Assembly: GCA_932521025.1 (NCBI GenBank)
Contig: OW051473.1
Coordinates: 9,920,001-9,984,000, forward strand
Reading direction: 5' to 3'
Length of the DNA stretch: 64,000 bases
DNA from: Oscheius onirici
Lineage: Eukaryota; Nematoda; Chromadorea; Rhabditida; Rhabditidae
Shown here: positions 1-10,427 of the stretch, piece after piece
Position numbering within the stretch: the stretch's first letter is position 1
How the letters are laid out: each line of letters starts with the position of its first letter
Made by a program: the position numbers and the translations under genes
Notes under the pieces: generated by a model
The model's input: the letters and a program-made list of their open reading frames with translations, nothing else
What the model was told of the DNA's origin: nothing
Databases searched by the model: none

Positions 1-280
1 TACACCCCGAGTGGTTCGTAAAGGCACCAACAAAAAGTTTGGTCGGCGTAGTCGACTCATTCACAATTAGCAGCTTTAATGTGTGTCACTTGTACTTAAC
101 TCGTTCTTTCTGTCATTAATACACCTCTTACACTACTGATTCGTTTACTGCACCCTTGTACTATCGTAGATCACGAACACACCGTAACATAGCAAAAGTT
201 TCCTGGTTCTCGATAACGTCATCTCTCACTCTGCACCGTTGTTGTAACACAGGTAACATTAGAAATTTGTACTGTTTCAG

Positions 281-1651
281 CCTCAATTCGTTCCGACGAC
301 TCAGGCACCAATCATTACTACTAGGGTAAGTTTGTCTTATGGTAACGGGAAAGATAAAATTTCAGCCAAACTCTGTCCCTCAGCAGATGACACATATTAT
401 TCCTATCACAAGTATGGAGACTATTCATACTCGTGAGTTTTTAGATACGGCCACAGACAAGAAACTTAGACAGTCAAACAGAGTATGTAGTCACAGACAA
501 GACAGCTTGTCGGATATTTGTTGTGTCTCCTTAAAAAAATTGTCAGTTGCTCCAAATACGGCAGTAGGAAAGTTCATCATTGCGTCTTGGCTGACTCTGT
601 TTGTCTATGGCCACGAGAATTGTCGTAGTAAGTTCAGAACTGTTAGGTTATCACGTCACTTATAAACCTTCTTTCACAGGTTTTCCCCTCTGAGAACACG
701 GTAAAGAGCAGGCAGAATCAGTTGGCGCTACGACGCCACCAGGTAACGAAGTTGTTTGGTAGGCTATTATCGTTCTATGCATAGTCTTAGATACTTCCGC
801 AAAAGTTTTCAGTATTTGAAGCAGGCAAACCTGGAAAATGATTTGAATGAGTTAGGAGAAGTTCAAAGACGCAAAACAGTTAGAACTAAACCAGTTTGTT
901 GCACTTTCTTTACCGCCATTCAGGGAAAGCCTTGTCTCTCTATGTTTTTGACCACATAGTATGTAGCCACAGACCAGACAGTACAGCCGTAGCCATACAT
1001 ATTCGATACTTTTGGAGCTCTGTGTGTCGAGAGCTTCTTACCACGATACATAGATATTGAAGACATGCAAAAGCCTGTATACTCTGGGGAATTGACCCGT
1101 CGCCGGATTTCAACAGCATATCTGTTTGTTACTCTCCCCAACAGTTGTTGTTTCTTATCTTGGTCAAAACACTGCCAAAACTCTGTAAACCTGTTCAAAA
1201 TGTTTCCACTCTCTACCGTGGTCTAGCCATATCCTTAAGGGGGGTCTTTTCGCAGTACCTACATCCTGTTTTACATTTCATTCTCACATTTTCAGATCTT
1301 GTAGAGAATGATGCCACAACGACTTCTAGACCGTTCACTTCCTTTGCCACAACGAGAGCACAGTTGGCTTTCCAGAATCGCCGAATCACAATGTTAGTGC
1401 CAAAGTTTCTCAAGTACTTCAGCCTTCCAGGGAAAGACCACAGCCTCGACCGGCTGCTCGTCCAGTGCAGAATACTGTCCAGAATCCTAATCCACGTAAA
1501 TTTTTATTCCTCCCTCAACCATTTGCATCTTCCAGAGTGCGTGAACAGAGATACTCCTCAGCGCTGTCGGACATGGCTGCGGTTCTGTAGAACGCCTCAG
1601 TTTATTGGCTATATGTCTACGTATTGTAGAGCAACATGCGGGTTCTGTTAA
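281..1651 (+). CDS. 3' part of a Thr/Pro-rich protein ending in a ShKT domain
   Basis: The last exon (1536-1651) joins in phase 1 to an exon at 1423-1495 and encodes a complete six-cysteine ShKT domain of about 37 residues that ends the protein (final residues CRATCGFC, stop 1649-1651). ShKT domains occur at the C-termini of many secreted nematode proteins, where they act as disulfide-rich binding or channel-modulating modules. Upstream exon-like pieces sit at 281-325, about 680-742, 791-848 and 1295-1380. They are rich in Thr, Pro, Arg and Gln (for example PTTQAPIITTR), so the rest is probably a low-complexity linker. The 5' end is not in the window and the internal exon limits are uncertain. 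AATAAA follows at about 1661. The ShKT call is firm; the enzyme or other domain it may be attached to is unknown. Confidence 0.6.
450..528 (+). repeat. Two diverged 39-bp elements near the ShKT gene
   Basis: GCCACAGACAAGAAAC, TTAGACAGTC (450 on) and TCACAGACAAGACAGC, TTGTTGTG (489 on), about 40 bp apart. A third weak copy is at 965-995. Confidence 0.5.
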
Positions 1652-1841
1652 TTTCAAAGCAAATAAAAATATATATCGACGGGAAGAATCTCTTTATGCT
1701 ATCTAAGCCAAAAGAACAACCGAGAGACAGAAAAAGTACCTGCTATAGTGGCTACAAACTAACAAAATCAACCGCGGCACTCGATTGCCTAAACACCGTT
1801 TTTAATTTAAAAGTGTGTAAAAAAAGATGCCTATTAAATGA

Positions 1842-4800
1842 TTACAAAAGCATGGTATGGGGCTTCTCCAGGAACTCCTTGAAGTGACGCAGCCAGACAG
1901 CTCCGACGGCTCCATCGACGGTACGGTGGTCACATGACATTGTAACCTTCATAACTTTTGTTGAGCGGTATCTGAAAGATATTGCTTTAACGTGAGAGAG
2001 ACTAGACCTCAGTTGCGGTTCAGTATGCATTTGTGCAGTTTCAAAAAAATAGCATAGATCTCTTTTTTAACCAGGAATTCATTTTCAGCTATTTCGTGTT
2101 CAATTCATACTTCTTCACTTAGAATAGTGAAAGGCTATTTCATTGAGTCGACTTTCATATTATAGAATGATTCAATACGTAATCAGCAGTTAGTTGCGCA
2201 ATTTTTCCAAGTCGTCGCAATCTATATGCGAGGGCGGCTCAAAAGTTCTCAGACCTGAAAACGAAATACGTGTGAAAAAAAGTATAAGCTAATGTTTCTC
2301 CGATTAAACAAGGCGGGCTTTTTTCGTCTTCCCAGTAAAAACAACTAGAGCACTGGTCAAATACTACACACAAGATTTGAACCTGATCTCGATTTGATTA
2401 AGAATTTTAACTGAACTATTCCTGCAAGTAGATTTGTGCGTTTCTTTGTTTGTTCAGAGAGATAAACAAAGTTAGTTTCAGAGAGTTCATGAGATCAAGT
2501 TAGTCCCCTTAATAAAAAACGCAAAAACATTAAAGAGCTATACTTACCCGTCCTTCTCACATGGAACCAGCTTGTTCTCGGCTCCTCCGACAGCCAGAAT
2601 ACAAGATTGTGGAGGGTTGATGATGGCCGTAAAATCGGTGATACTTCCGAACATTCCGAGATTGGAGACGGTGAAGGTTCCTCCCTGAAAAGTTAGTGTT
2701 TAAAGCTGTTTTAAAGCTTGAAATGTGAAGGACAAAAACAAAATCTTTACCTGGAACTCATGAGGTTGAAGCTTTCCATCCCGAGCTCTGAGAGCAAGTT
2801 CTTGAATTTCACTAGAAATGGTGGCGAGGCCCTTGTTGTGGGCGTTGAAAATGATCGGGGTGATTAGTCCGGTAGGGGTGGAGACGGCCACGCAGACATC
2901 CACGTTGTTGTTTTGGCGGATGAAGGAATCCATGAAGAAGCTATTGGCTTCCGGTACACGTTTACAAGCCAGGGCAGAAGCTTTGATTACAAAATCATTG
3001 ATCGAGAGCTTTGAACTGCCAGAGCCCTTGGAGAGAAGTCCGTTCAGCTTCTCACGAACACTGAAATATTGTTTTTTGTTGGAAAATGGGCTAAAAAAAA
3101 CTTACGCGAGAAGATTATCAATGTTAATCTCGGAAGTCAGATAATAATGCGGGATCGTAGATTTGCTTTCGGTGAGACGTTTCGCGATCGTCTTCCTCAT
3201 ATTCGTGAGGGAAATGTCCTAAAAGTTGTCTTGTTACATAAAAGTAGACTTTACAAACCGTGTAGTCGGCTCCAGCTTGTCCAGACGGAGCGGCGGCAGC
3301 TGAAGCGGAAGCCGTCTTGGTAGGAGCTCCCTGGAGGTCAGACGCGAGGATTCTTCCTCCGGGTCCAGTTCCGGCAACTCCCTGAAAATGCGGGTCTCAT
3401 TGACATTCGAAATTGTGCTAACTTTTTCTATCTATTTCCCTCCCGACAAAAAAAAGTCCAGACAGGCCAAAAAAACTTAGCCAGTTTTGTATTCAGTGCT
3501 CGCACACACATTTCTTATTCGAACGAAAATCTGTCTGCAAGCCGAAATGATTCGTTTCACCCTGTTCGCCATCCTCCTTCTGATCGGAAGTAAGAATTCT
3601 CTTATGTTTTGGACCCTTCCTCTTCAGATGCAGCTTCTGCAAAACGTCCAAGTCATTGCGAACTGGCTCATAACTTTGGTAATGGATTCAAGCAGCTCAC
3701 TCGCTGGTATTACGACGACAAGAAAAAAAACGAATGCTACATCTTCAAGTACAAGGGAACTTCAGGCAATGAGAACAACTTCAAAACCAAAGAAGAATGC
3801 GTGACGACATGCCAAAAACTGATGGGATAATGCTTGAGAGACATGAATAAATTTTTGGCAGACTGGTCTGTTTACAAAGCAATTGTCATCAAAAGCCGAA
3901 CCTGAAGTTATAGTCACTAGACGCAGCAGTAAAATGAGAGTTAGGTCATTGAAAAAAGTCTGCCAACCACAGAGCTTCTTTAATAAGTTCCACGTGTCTT
4001 CTACCACGCTAAAGCGAGACGGCAGCCTAAGCCAGTGTCAATTAAATGGTCCCAAGTTCAAATCCCGAAACTAAAACATCCATCCTCCCGAGGTTGGAAT
4101 ATTGGTAGTAGCTTGCTACGAAGAAAAGCGTTCACTGGAGAGGTTGGTCACCTTCGGAACGTTAACGCCTCACACGTTCTGGCCCCTTTGATTGACCAAG
4201 CATTTAGAGCTTGTCTCCCTGAAGATTCTTTGAAACTCGGAAAGGGAGAAACCTTACTTTTATCCTTCTATTAAATCATCTGATTGTTCTAGAAAGATAA
4301 ACAACTGTGAATATGTTGCTGTCACACTCTGTACTGAGACGACAAGCGTTCGTATTCGTACTTGTTTGCAGTACATTTTGCCTAGTTAGTTCGATTGCGA
4401 GAGCTATTGAAGCACATACCTAGTTCTAAGTAAGAAAAGAAACTTTTGAGTGGACGAGAGAGAAGGAAACACATACCGAGAGGTCTAAACCACGTTCCTG
4501 AGCCAGTTTACGTGCAAACGGTGTGGCACTGACACGGCTAGGGGACTGAGCAGACTGAGCAGCTGGAGTAGGAGCAGGCGGAGCGGCAGCAGCTGGTGGA
4601 GGAGAAGCCGGCTTCTGTTCTTGCTTCTTTGGCTCCGCAGCCTTTTCCTCCATATTCGGCTGAGAAGATCCATCATCCTTGTAGTTGGCAAAAGCTGCAA
4701 CGTCTCCCTCATTCTCGACAATAATGCATAGCAGCTGAAAAGATAAAGTTGCTTAAAAACTAAAGAAAAAACCTTTCCGATCGGGACGTCCTTGGCTCCT

Positions 4801-5283
4801 TCGGGAATCAGAATCTTGGCCAGGTATCCTTCCTCAGGGGTCTCGAATCCCATTGTCGCTTTGTCGGTCTCGATTTCGCAGAGAAGATCTCCCTCTCCGA
4901 GTTGATCTCCTTCCTTTTTCTGCCAGCTCACGACAGTACCGAGCTCCATAGTAGGAGAGAGAGCCGGAAGAGCGACTCTCTTGTGGGACGGAAGGCCGCC
5001 TATATGTAAGTTTTAAAAGCTGATTTTTATGAAAACTTACTGCTGTACAGACGGATTCCCTTAACGGCAGCCGTGGGTCGAAGCTGGACATTCTTGGGCG
5101 GGCTACCGACGAGATTGAGCAGTCGGCTGGTCGAAGCGTTGCGGCTGAAAAATAATCCCTAAAAATAGTTACATTTTCAAACCTCGGCTGAGCAGCTGGA
5201 AGAGAAGTAGCCGAAGCTGCTGTAACTTGGCGGAGATTGCCAAAATTGCGGAGAGGCAAATTTCTGGCCGGAAATTTGGACAT
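1842..5283 (-). CDS. dlat: Dihydrolipoamide acetyltransferase, E2 of the pyruvate dehydrogenase complex
   Basis: Nine exons: 5283-5183, 5144-5041, 4999-4773, 4734-4477, 3381-3259, 3218-3106, 3060-2751, 2684-2548 and 1971-1842. The order is a basic mitochondrial presequence beginning [15 protein letters not shown], one lipoyl domain with the lipoylated lysine in [10 protein letters not shown], an Ala/Pro linker, a peripheral-subunit-binding domain ([18 protein letters not shown] then GTGPGGRI), and the acyltransferase core. The core has [15 protein letters not shown] at its start and the catalytic His motif DHRTVDG near the end, and the protein ends in TMLL as E2 proteins typically do. It transfers the acetyl group from lipoamide to CoA inside mitochondria. 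Only one lipoyl domain is present, whereas mammalian E2 has two. All exon phases fit and the start is the first ATG before the presequence. Intron 4 (3382-4476) is unusually long and contains the Kunitz gene on the other strand. Confidence 0.95.
3547..3830 (+). CDS. Small secreted Kunitz-domain protein lacking the Cys14-Cys38 pair, nested in a dlat intron
   Basis: Two exons, 3547-3589 and 3628-3830, joined across a 38-nt intron, encode about 81 residues. A signal peptide ([14 protein letters not shown]) is followed directly by one Kunitz domain containing RWYYDD, the NNFKTKEEC signature and a terminal CVTTC. Only four cysteines are present. Against BPTI numbering, the positions of Cys14 and Cys38 are Gly and Thr, so the disulfide that holds the protease-binding loop is missing while the other two can form. 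The usual P1 site context is also gone, so classical serine-protease inhibition is doubtful. AATAAA lies at about 3846. The gene lies entirely inside intron 4 of dlat and is transcribed in the opposite direction. Confidence 0.85.
4010..4080 (+). repeat. Partial tRNA-derived repeat in the dlat intron
   Basis: The stretch GTCCCAAGTTCAAATCCCG is a good RNA polymerase III box B. It is preceded by CCAGTGTCAAT, as in copies near 25885 and 26885. A clear box A is missing here, so this reads as a truncated SINE-like piece and not a functional tRNA. Confidence 0.4.
4146..4375 (+). repeat. Dispersed repeat, copy 1
   Basis: About 230 bp that reappear at 6966-7203 in the same orientation with about 80% identity by eye. 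Shared blocks include GAGCTTGTCTCCCTGAAGAT, CTCGGAAAGGGAGAAAC, AGAAAGATAAACA and GCACTTGTTTGCAG (GTACTTGTTTGCAG here). The content (an AGATAAAC-type signal, then a T-rich stretch ending in TTTGCAG) would suit a solo LTR or a non-autonomous element, but I see no terminal repeats or target duplication. Confidence 0.6.
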
Positions 5284-6057
5284 TCTGGAAATTCTGACAT
5301 ATATTGTTAAAAAAAGGCTCACCCTGTGTTTTAAGCTGAAACTAGCGTCGAATGGCACAAGTAGGCTTGAAACTACCTGTAAAAATTGCCTGTTTACGGA
5401 AAATTATGGTCAAGAGAGTGTATCAAAACAACTGGGGGTCACGAGAGATGCGCCAATCGGCAACTTGGACCAAGTTCTGATAGCCATAAAGTAAAACAGC
5501 ATATAGATAACTTTTGATTCCCTAAGGATAAAAAAAGTTCGAAACAACATTGGTTGGATTGTCAGCTTTTGGGCAAAGATTTATTCTCGACGGCCGCCCA
5601 TGGCGCCAAGCCAAAGCCAAACAGACCTTTAAACTAGCTGTCGGGCGCGGCGACGGCTGTTTAGATAGGAGGAGGACGCTTATGAATTTTTGAAGGAAAA
5701 ATGTAAGAGTATTCTATATATTTTTGTTTTTAAAGTTTCAGAAGACGTTAGACAATGTGAAAAAATTTGAGGCAAAAAGCTGGTGTTTATCGCCCGATAT
5801 AGTCGGCTGATTTTTGCGAGATAACCCGGTGCTGATAACTGGAAAAACCGAATAGTTAAAAGTTTTAGGAGAAAGACGTTTTAGACATTTCCTTTTACGT
5901 CAAAGAAAATAGCAACTAAATTACTTAACACTGAGATTTTATGGGATTTCCTGCAAAATTAGACCGAAAAGTTGCCCGCTCATGAAAATCCCTGCTCAAG
6001 ATCGTAAAACAAGTGCTAGACAACTAAGATCTAGTTTCAAAGGTTTACTTAAAGTAT
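5284..6057. other. Intergenic region between the dlat start and the secreted cysteine-rich gene
   Basis: No convincing exon. It contains the presumed dlat promoter and a short GC-rich patch at about 5590-5640 (CGACGGCCGCCCATGGCGCC) in otherwise AT-rich DNA. Confidence 0.5.
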
Positions 6058-6525
6058 CTACAAGTTGTTTCCACAAGAGCGGTCAGCATTGTTGAAGCAA
6101 CAAATGCAGTCGACTCCGTTGGTCGAAGGGAATCCACTGGCAGAGGTCTGAAACTCGATCTTTTCTCAATTTTCTCGTCAACCCACTGTAGGAAGTCCAC
6201 CAGCGAGAGCACGAGCCTGACAGCATCCGGAGCAACGGTTGTTAGGGTCGGCATTGGGGTCGGTACATCTGAATTTTTGATCCTTTTTAAAACAATGTCA
6301 AGGTTACCTGGCAGTGGTCTGTGTTCCGTCAATCGAGACGCTGAAGCTGGCCTGACGGGTACAGGCTGAAAATTTAAGAGTCCCAAAAAGATAAGATTAC
6401 TCACAGAATCCGCAAGTGAGGGAATTGGCGTTCTGTGGGGGACGTCCAGGCTGGGGACGAAAGCCGAACTGGGCGGCTGCAACAGCGACGAGGGCCAAGA
6501 GAACGAAGGCGGAGGTGGAAGACAT
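6058..6525 (-). CDS. Small secreted cysteine-rich protein
   Basis: Four exons with consistent phases: 6525-6405, 6365-6308, 6268-6187 and 6147-6058. They give about 116 residues. An N-terminal signal peptide of about 19 residues (MSSTSAFVLLALVAVAAA) precedes a mature chain with cysteine clusters CGFSC, CSGCC and CICC plus a final Cys near the C-terminus. The introns are only about 38-40 nt. I do not recognise the family. The even cysteine spacing and the secretion signal suggest an extracellular disulfide-stabilised protein. A shorter reading that stops at the in-frame TGA inside the last intron is possible but would lose the CICC cluster, which matches the style of the rest. Confidence 0.75.
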
Positions 6526-6965
6526 CTTGCGATTGATGAGGACAGAAGGAAAGGACGTATTTATGGAGGAAGGATCACTGTTTGGGACGTGACAAGACGA
6601 GAACAGTCATAACATAGGCGACAGGGAAGGACCAACATCGTAGCGAAGAGGAACAACATTCTGTACAAGGTTGTATCTAGACAAGTAACGAGAAGGCAGG
6701 AAGAGAGTATCGGTTTCCTTTTTAGCCCAACGTTTCGACTTTTTTTATCAGAGAGAGATTTTTTACAGAGAAAAGTAAGCAACACGGCAGTGGTTTGGAT
6801 ATAGCTTTCGATCGACAGCGATCGACAAGACACGATTCGTGGCGAGCCAGACCATAAGACGTCTATTCCCTGGGCCTATATTTTGAACTTTGGGCGATAG
6901 CTAACAATTTTTTACAGCCGTAAATCAACAAATGGCAATTGCTAGTTCAGTTTTTTTTCTCGACC
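6526..6965. other. Intergenic, likely divergent regulatory DNA
   Basis: No exon recognised. It holds the 5' flank of the minus-strand secreted gene; a TATA-like sequence (antisense of TATTTATGGAGG) lies about 35 bp upstream of its ATG. Confidence 0.3.
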
Positions 6966-7203
6966 ACCAGAGACGTTAAAGCCTCACACCTTTTGACCCC
7001 TCACGCAGTAGGAGCTTGTCTCCCTGAAGATTCCTGGGAACTCGGAAAGGGAGAAACTTTATTTTTACTTTTTGCCTACAATTCCATTGAATCGTCTGAT
7101 AGTTCAAGAAAGATAAACATGTTCTAGAAAGATGTCAATATGTTGCTGTCGCACTCTGTACTGAGACTACAAGCGTTCGTATTCGCACTTGTTTGCAGAT
7201 CAT
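6966..7203 (+). repeat. Dispersed repeat, copy 2
   Basis: Second copy of the element at 4146-4375, same orientation. An open frame that starts at the ATG at 7140 lies partly in the repeat and continues past it to 7472. Confidence 0.6.
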
Positions 7204-7472
7204 TTTTGTGTTTTACGTTGTTTACCGAAACTAACCGAGATGGCCACATCTCGGAGGATGAAGCTGCGGCGGCGGCAACGAAACACTTCTCTCTCTGTCT
7301 CTTCGAAGTGTTCCATACAGGCGCAGAGCGCCCGCCGCTTCTACCAGTCCGCGATTTTCTCCTGGAAATCGTCGAGGATATTAGTGGCAACAGCCATTCC
7401 ACGGCATCGTCAAAGGTTTTCGGAAAGAAAATTAAAAGTAAGGTACATAAAGGTTACACGGAAAAGAGGTGA
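7204..7472 (+). other. Open frame with one EF-hand-like loop, coding status unclear
   Basis: The plus-strand frame directly after the repeat contains ETNRDGHISEDE, which fits the spacing of an EF-hand calcium loop (Asp at 5, Gly at 6, Ile at 8, Glu at 12) except that position 1 is Glu. No second EF-hand, no flanking exons and no clear splice signals were found. The GC-rich patch also stays open on the other strand, so this may be chance. Confidence 0.2.
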
Positions 7473-7989
7473 AGGGATTTTCATGAGAAGCAGGAAAACA
7501 ACCGTACTGAACATCCTCGCCGTTCACAAGCTTGTAGCGCGAGAGCTTCACGCAAACAGCTGTTTTCACGCTTGCCGTAAAATTATGTCTCTCCGATTAG
7601 TAGCCTTTAAATCTTCTTTCTTAGAAGGATAGGAGAGACAAGTTGGACAGTAAATCGTCGAAAGACGGGGGAAACAGTAAGAAAGTTAAAATGAAAGGAA
7701 AAAGAGACGAACGAAGTGAGAGTCGTCATTTCGCTCGGCTTCTGGATCTTCTTCAGAAGGCAAAGAGAAGACGGTCTTCGGCCAGAGGTTTCATTACCCA
7801 ATATCCTAATAGTTGACCAGTATTTCTCTCATCTGACACATGCTACCGATCTCTTGCAAAGGAACCGTGGTCGTCTGCCTAACCTTTTAATAAAGGCTGA
7901 TACAGGATGTTTCAAAACATTACACTAATGCCATTCCAGAAATAACCGTATGGTATTTCGTAATGACTCTTATTCAGTCCCTTCATCCA

Positions 7990-8490
7990 AACGCTCCCAA
8001 CTACCTTTCAGATGGCCTTCTACTCTCGATGGAAGACCTTCGAGAGAACTTGAAGCCGCGGTGCGATGAGGACAGCGTCGATCGACTCAACAACCGCTAC
8101 ACCCCCTTCATCTTCTGCGTCAGCATGCTGTTCCTCGCGGTGAACCAGTGAGTTATATCTCTCAGTCTGTCCCTCCTCTCTGCCCCTCTGTCCCCTGTAG
8201 CTTTGTGCCTCTGTCTAATCCTGAGCAAACAAGAAAACTAACACGTCTTTCAGACTGATCAGAGAGCCGTTTGAGGACATCATATTTGTCAAGCACATCG
8301 CTCCCACTTCAAAGACCCGGCAGTATGATCGTCAGGAGCTTGTCTTCTATCAGGTATAAAAAACCAACACTGAAACATTCAATCAATTTTAGTACGTCCC
8401 GTTTTTTCTCGGACTCCAAGCCATCCTTTTCGTGCTGCCCCCAGATCGTCTGGAACCCCAACTTGTTCCTCTACCGCAGAGGCTAGTCTC
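7990..8490 (+). pseudogene. Broken innexin (N-terminal half only)
   Basis: Three pieces resemble innexin (invertebrate gap-junction protein). Exon 7990-8147 has the N-terminal LKPRCDEDSVDRLNNRYTP and the first membrane helix (FIFCVSMLFLAVN). Exon 8255-8353 has part of the first extracellular loop. Exon 8393-8486 has the second helix start (YVPFFLGLQAILFVLPP). Three signs indicate decay. The loop lacks the expected paired cysteines and the PIQCW-like segment. A one-base frame change in the CCCCC run at about 8439-8443 separates VLPP from QIVWNPNLF. The third and fourth helices are absent downstream. A second innexin lies about 10 kb away on the same strand. Confidence 0.65.
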
Positions 8491-8552
8491 TTCTCCACAA
8501 GTTGGTTTTTCTTTATGTTAACCGCAAAGAGAAAGCAGACTGTCCTAAGCTT

Positions 8553-8618
8553 CTTCCCCCTTCTTTGGCTTCTTTGGTCTCCACGATCTGTGGAGATCAA
8601 AGAGAAGCCAAAGAAGGC
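8553..8618. repeat. Near-perfect hairpin
   Basis: CCTTCTTTGGCTTCTTTGGT on the left pairs with a right arm reading ATCAAAGAGAAGCCAAAGAA and the loop is about 5 nt, giving an arm of about 26 bp. It lies just after the broken innexin and may be a foldback remnant. Confidence 0.6.
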
Positions 8619-8689
8619 CCCACTGGGAAAAGAAAAGGTTTAGTTTGAAGGAGAAGACGTTCCCCCGGTACGTTGTGCTCTACCACGAC

Positions 8690-9172
8690 TAGAGGGGAAA
8701 AAGATTTTTGACCTTGGGATCATGTCAAAACTGAAAATGTACTGATGGCGCAGTGGGTTTGGGAAATTCATGCTGGGACGACCAAGGTTCGAATTCTCTG
8801 AACGGAAATCTTTTTGTTTTTAACTGTAGCATTCTATTGGGCTGAATATCACCCCTGTTAAATATCAACTAGATTGAATCAATATTTTTCTCAAACATTC
8901 AATTTCGAGCCCAAAAACTCACAATGAGGTCACGTTGATGAAATTCGAGACTCAAAACTGTTCCCCCAACCTAAATTGCAAATCGAATCGAGCTGATATT
9001 TAACAGGGTACTTTTCAGCCCAGTAGAATGCTACAGTTAAAATAACAAAAAGATTTCCTTTCAGCGGATTCAAACCCTGGTCGTTCTAGCATGAATTTCC
9101 CAAAGCCACTGCGCCATCCGGACATTTTCAGTTTCGACATGATCCCAAGGTCAAAAGCCGTTTTCAAAAAAA
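8690..9172. repeat. Long inverted repeat (foldback element) with tRNA-like promoter in each arm
   Basis: The left arm (about 8690-8890) is matched by an inverted right arm (about 8980-9172), roughly 85% identical by eye, around a spacer of about 90 bp. Each arm holds a box A-like TGGCGCAGTGG and a box B-like GGTTCGAAT (left) or its counterpart GGGTTTGAAT (right, minus strand). This suggests two head-to-head copies of a tRNA-derived SINE. The arms end near GACCTTGGGATCATGTC. Confidence 0.7.
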
Positions 9173-9299
9173 AAAAGGAAATGTTCATCTCGCAGAGGCA
9201 GTAAGTATTGTGGTCGACAACTTTTCTGTAGAATGCAACCCCGAGGAGATACATACGAAATAATTTTTTCGTCAAAATTTCAATCGGTTACTGTACTCA

Positions 9300-10427
9300 G
9301 ACGTTAACATTCCAGGTCTCGTTAATAGCCTATTAATTCGCCCCGGGCAGACTTAAATTTTGGTTCTAAGTTTGCATGATCTGCTTATTTCTATTCCATT
9401 CAAAAACTGTAGATTTCCTTTGTCGAGACTAATAAATATGTAGTTGCAAAAACAAACAGCTCAATCAGTTTTGACTCTGACTTTCTCTAAAGAAAAGAAG
9501 TTGTGACTGACTATCATTGTACCATCTTCGAGAACGTGTGTGTACCAAGATAGGTGGGGGGAGGAGCTGGACGTGTGGGACGGGGCAGGAAGCTAAGATG
9601 GATGAGCATGATCTTAGCTGAGACAGGAATCCGGTGACACTGGTCAAGCTCAAGGACTGCTGGAGGAGACTCCCTTCCAGAAGCCTGATAGAAGAGAGAT
9701 CAAACCGATCTTTATATAGTGGTTGGTACGGTAACACTTTCATCGTCAGATTCTTTTCGACTCAGGCGTACGTCTAGATTGGCTAGAGGTGTTGAATTTG
9801 GCATTTTGAGAAGCTTATTCTTATGAAGCAAGAGTGCAACAATACAGGAAGGAACTCCGGCTTTTTCAAAGTTGAAACTTCGAAATCAATGGAAGTGGAA
9901 TACAATGAAACAAGTGAACTGGGAGAAAAACAACAGAATCTGCAAATAGGAATATAATAAGGCATACAAATCGACGACAGGGGACAATTCAGAAAGGCGA
10001 ACCGGATAACATCGACTGTCATGAACCCCAAGTCATTTTGAACTCCCTAGTCATTGAGTAAAGCAAAAACAGGTTGGGAGAGATACAATTGAAGTGATTG
10101 AGGGATAGAAGGGGAACTTGGACAAAAAGGACAACAGTAATAGGAAAAAGGATGGGGAACAAGAACTGTTAGGGAGAAGAACGGAAGGTAGACGGAATTC
10201 TGCAGAGGAGCGCCTGAATCTATCTTCTCGTAATTGTGAGTGTAATTGAAAGCTAGACTCAGTAAGGATTAAACTAGCAGATGTCTGTTTGTTGCGAATC
10301 CAGGTTTTAGCTTATCAGAAAATACGCGCCTACTTCTGAATCCCCCAAACAACCTCAATTTTCTAACCTTCACAGAAAAGAATGAAAATTTCGGAAAACT
10401 TACATTTTACTGGAAGAGCCAGTAAGT
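9300..10427. other. Gene-free stretch
   Basis: Only short frames without splice support. A GGGGGGAGGAGCTGG patch at about 9557-9571 and a purine-rich stretch at about 10060-10200 are the only notable compositional features. Confidence 0.4.
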
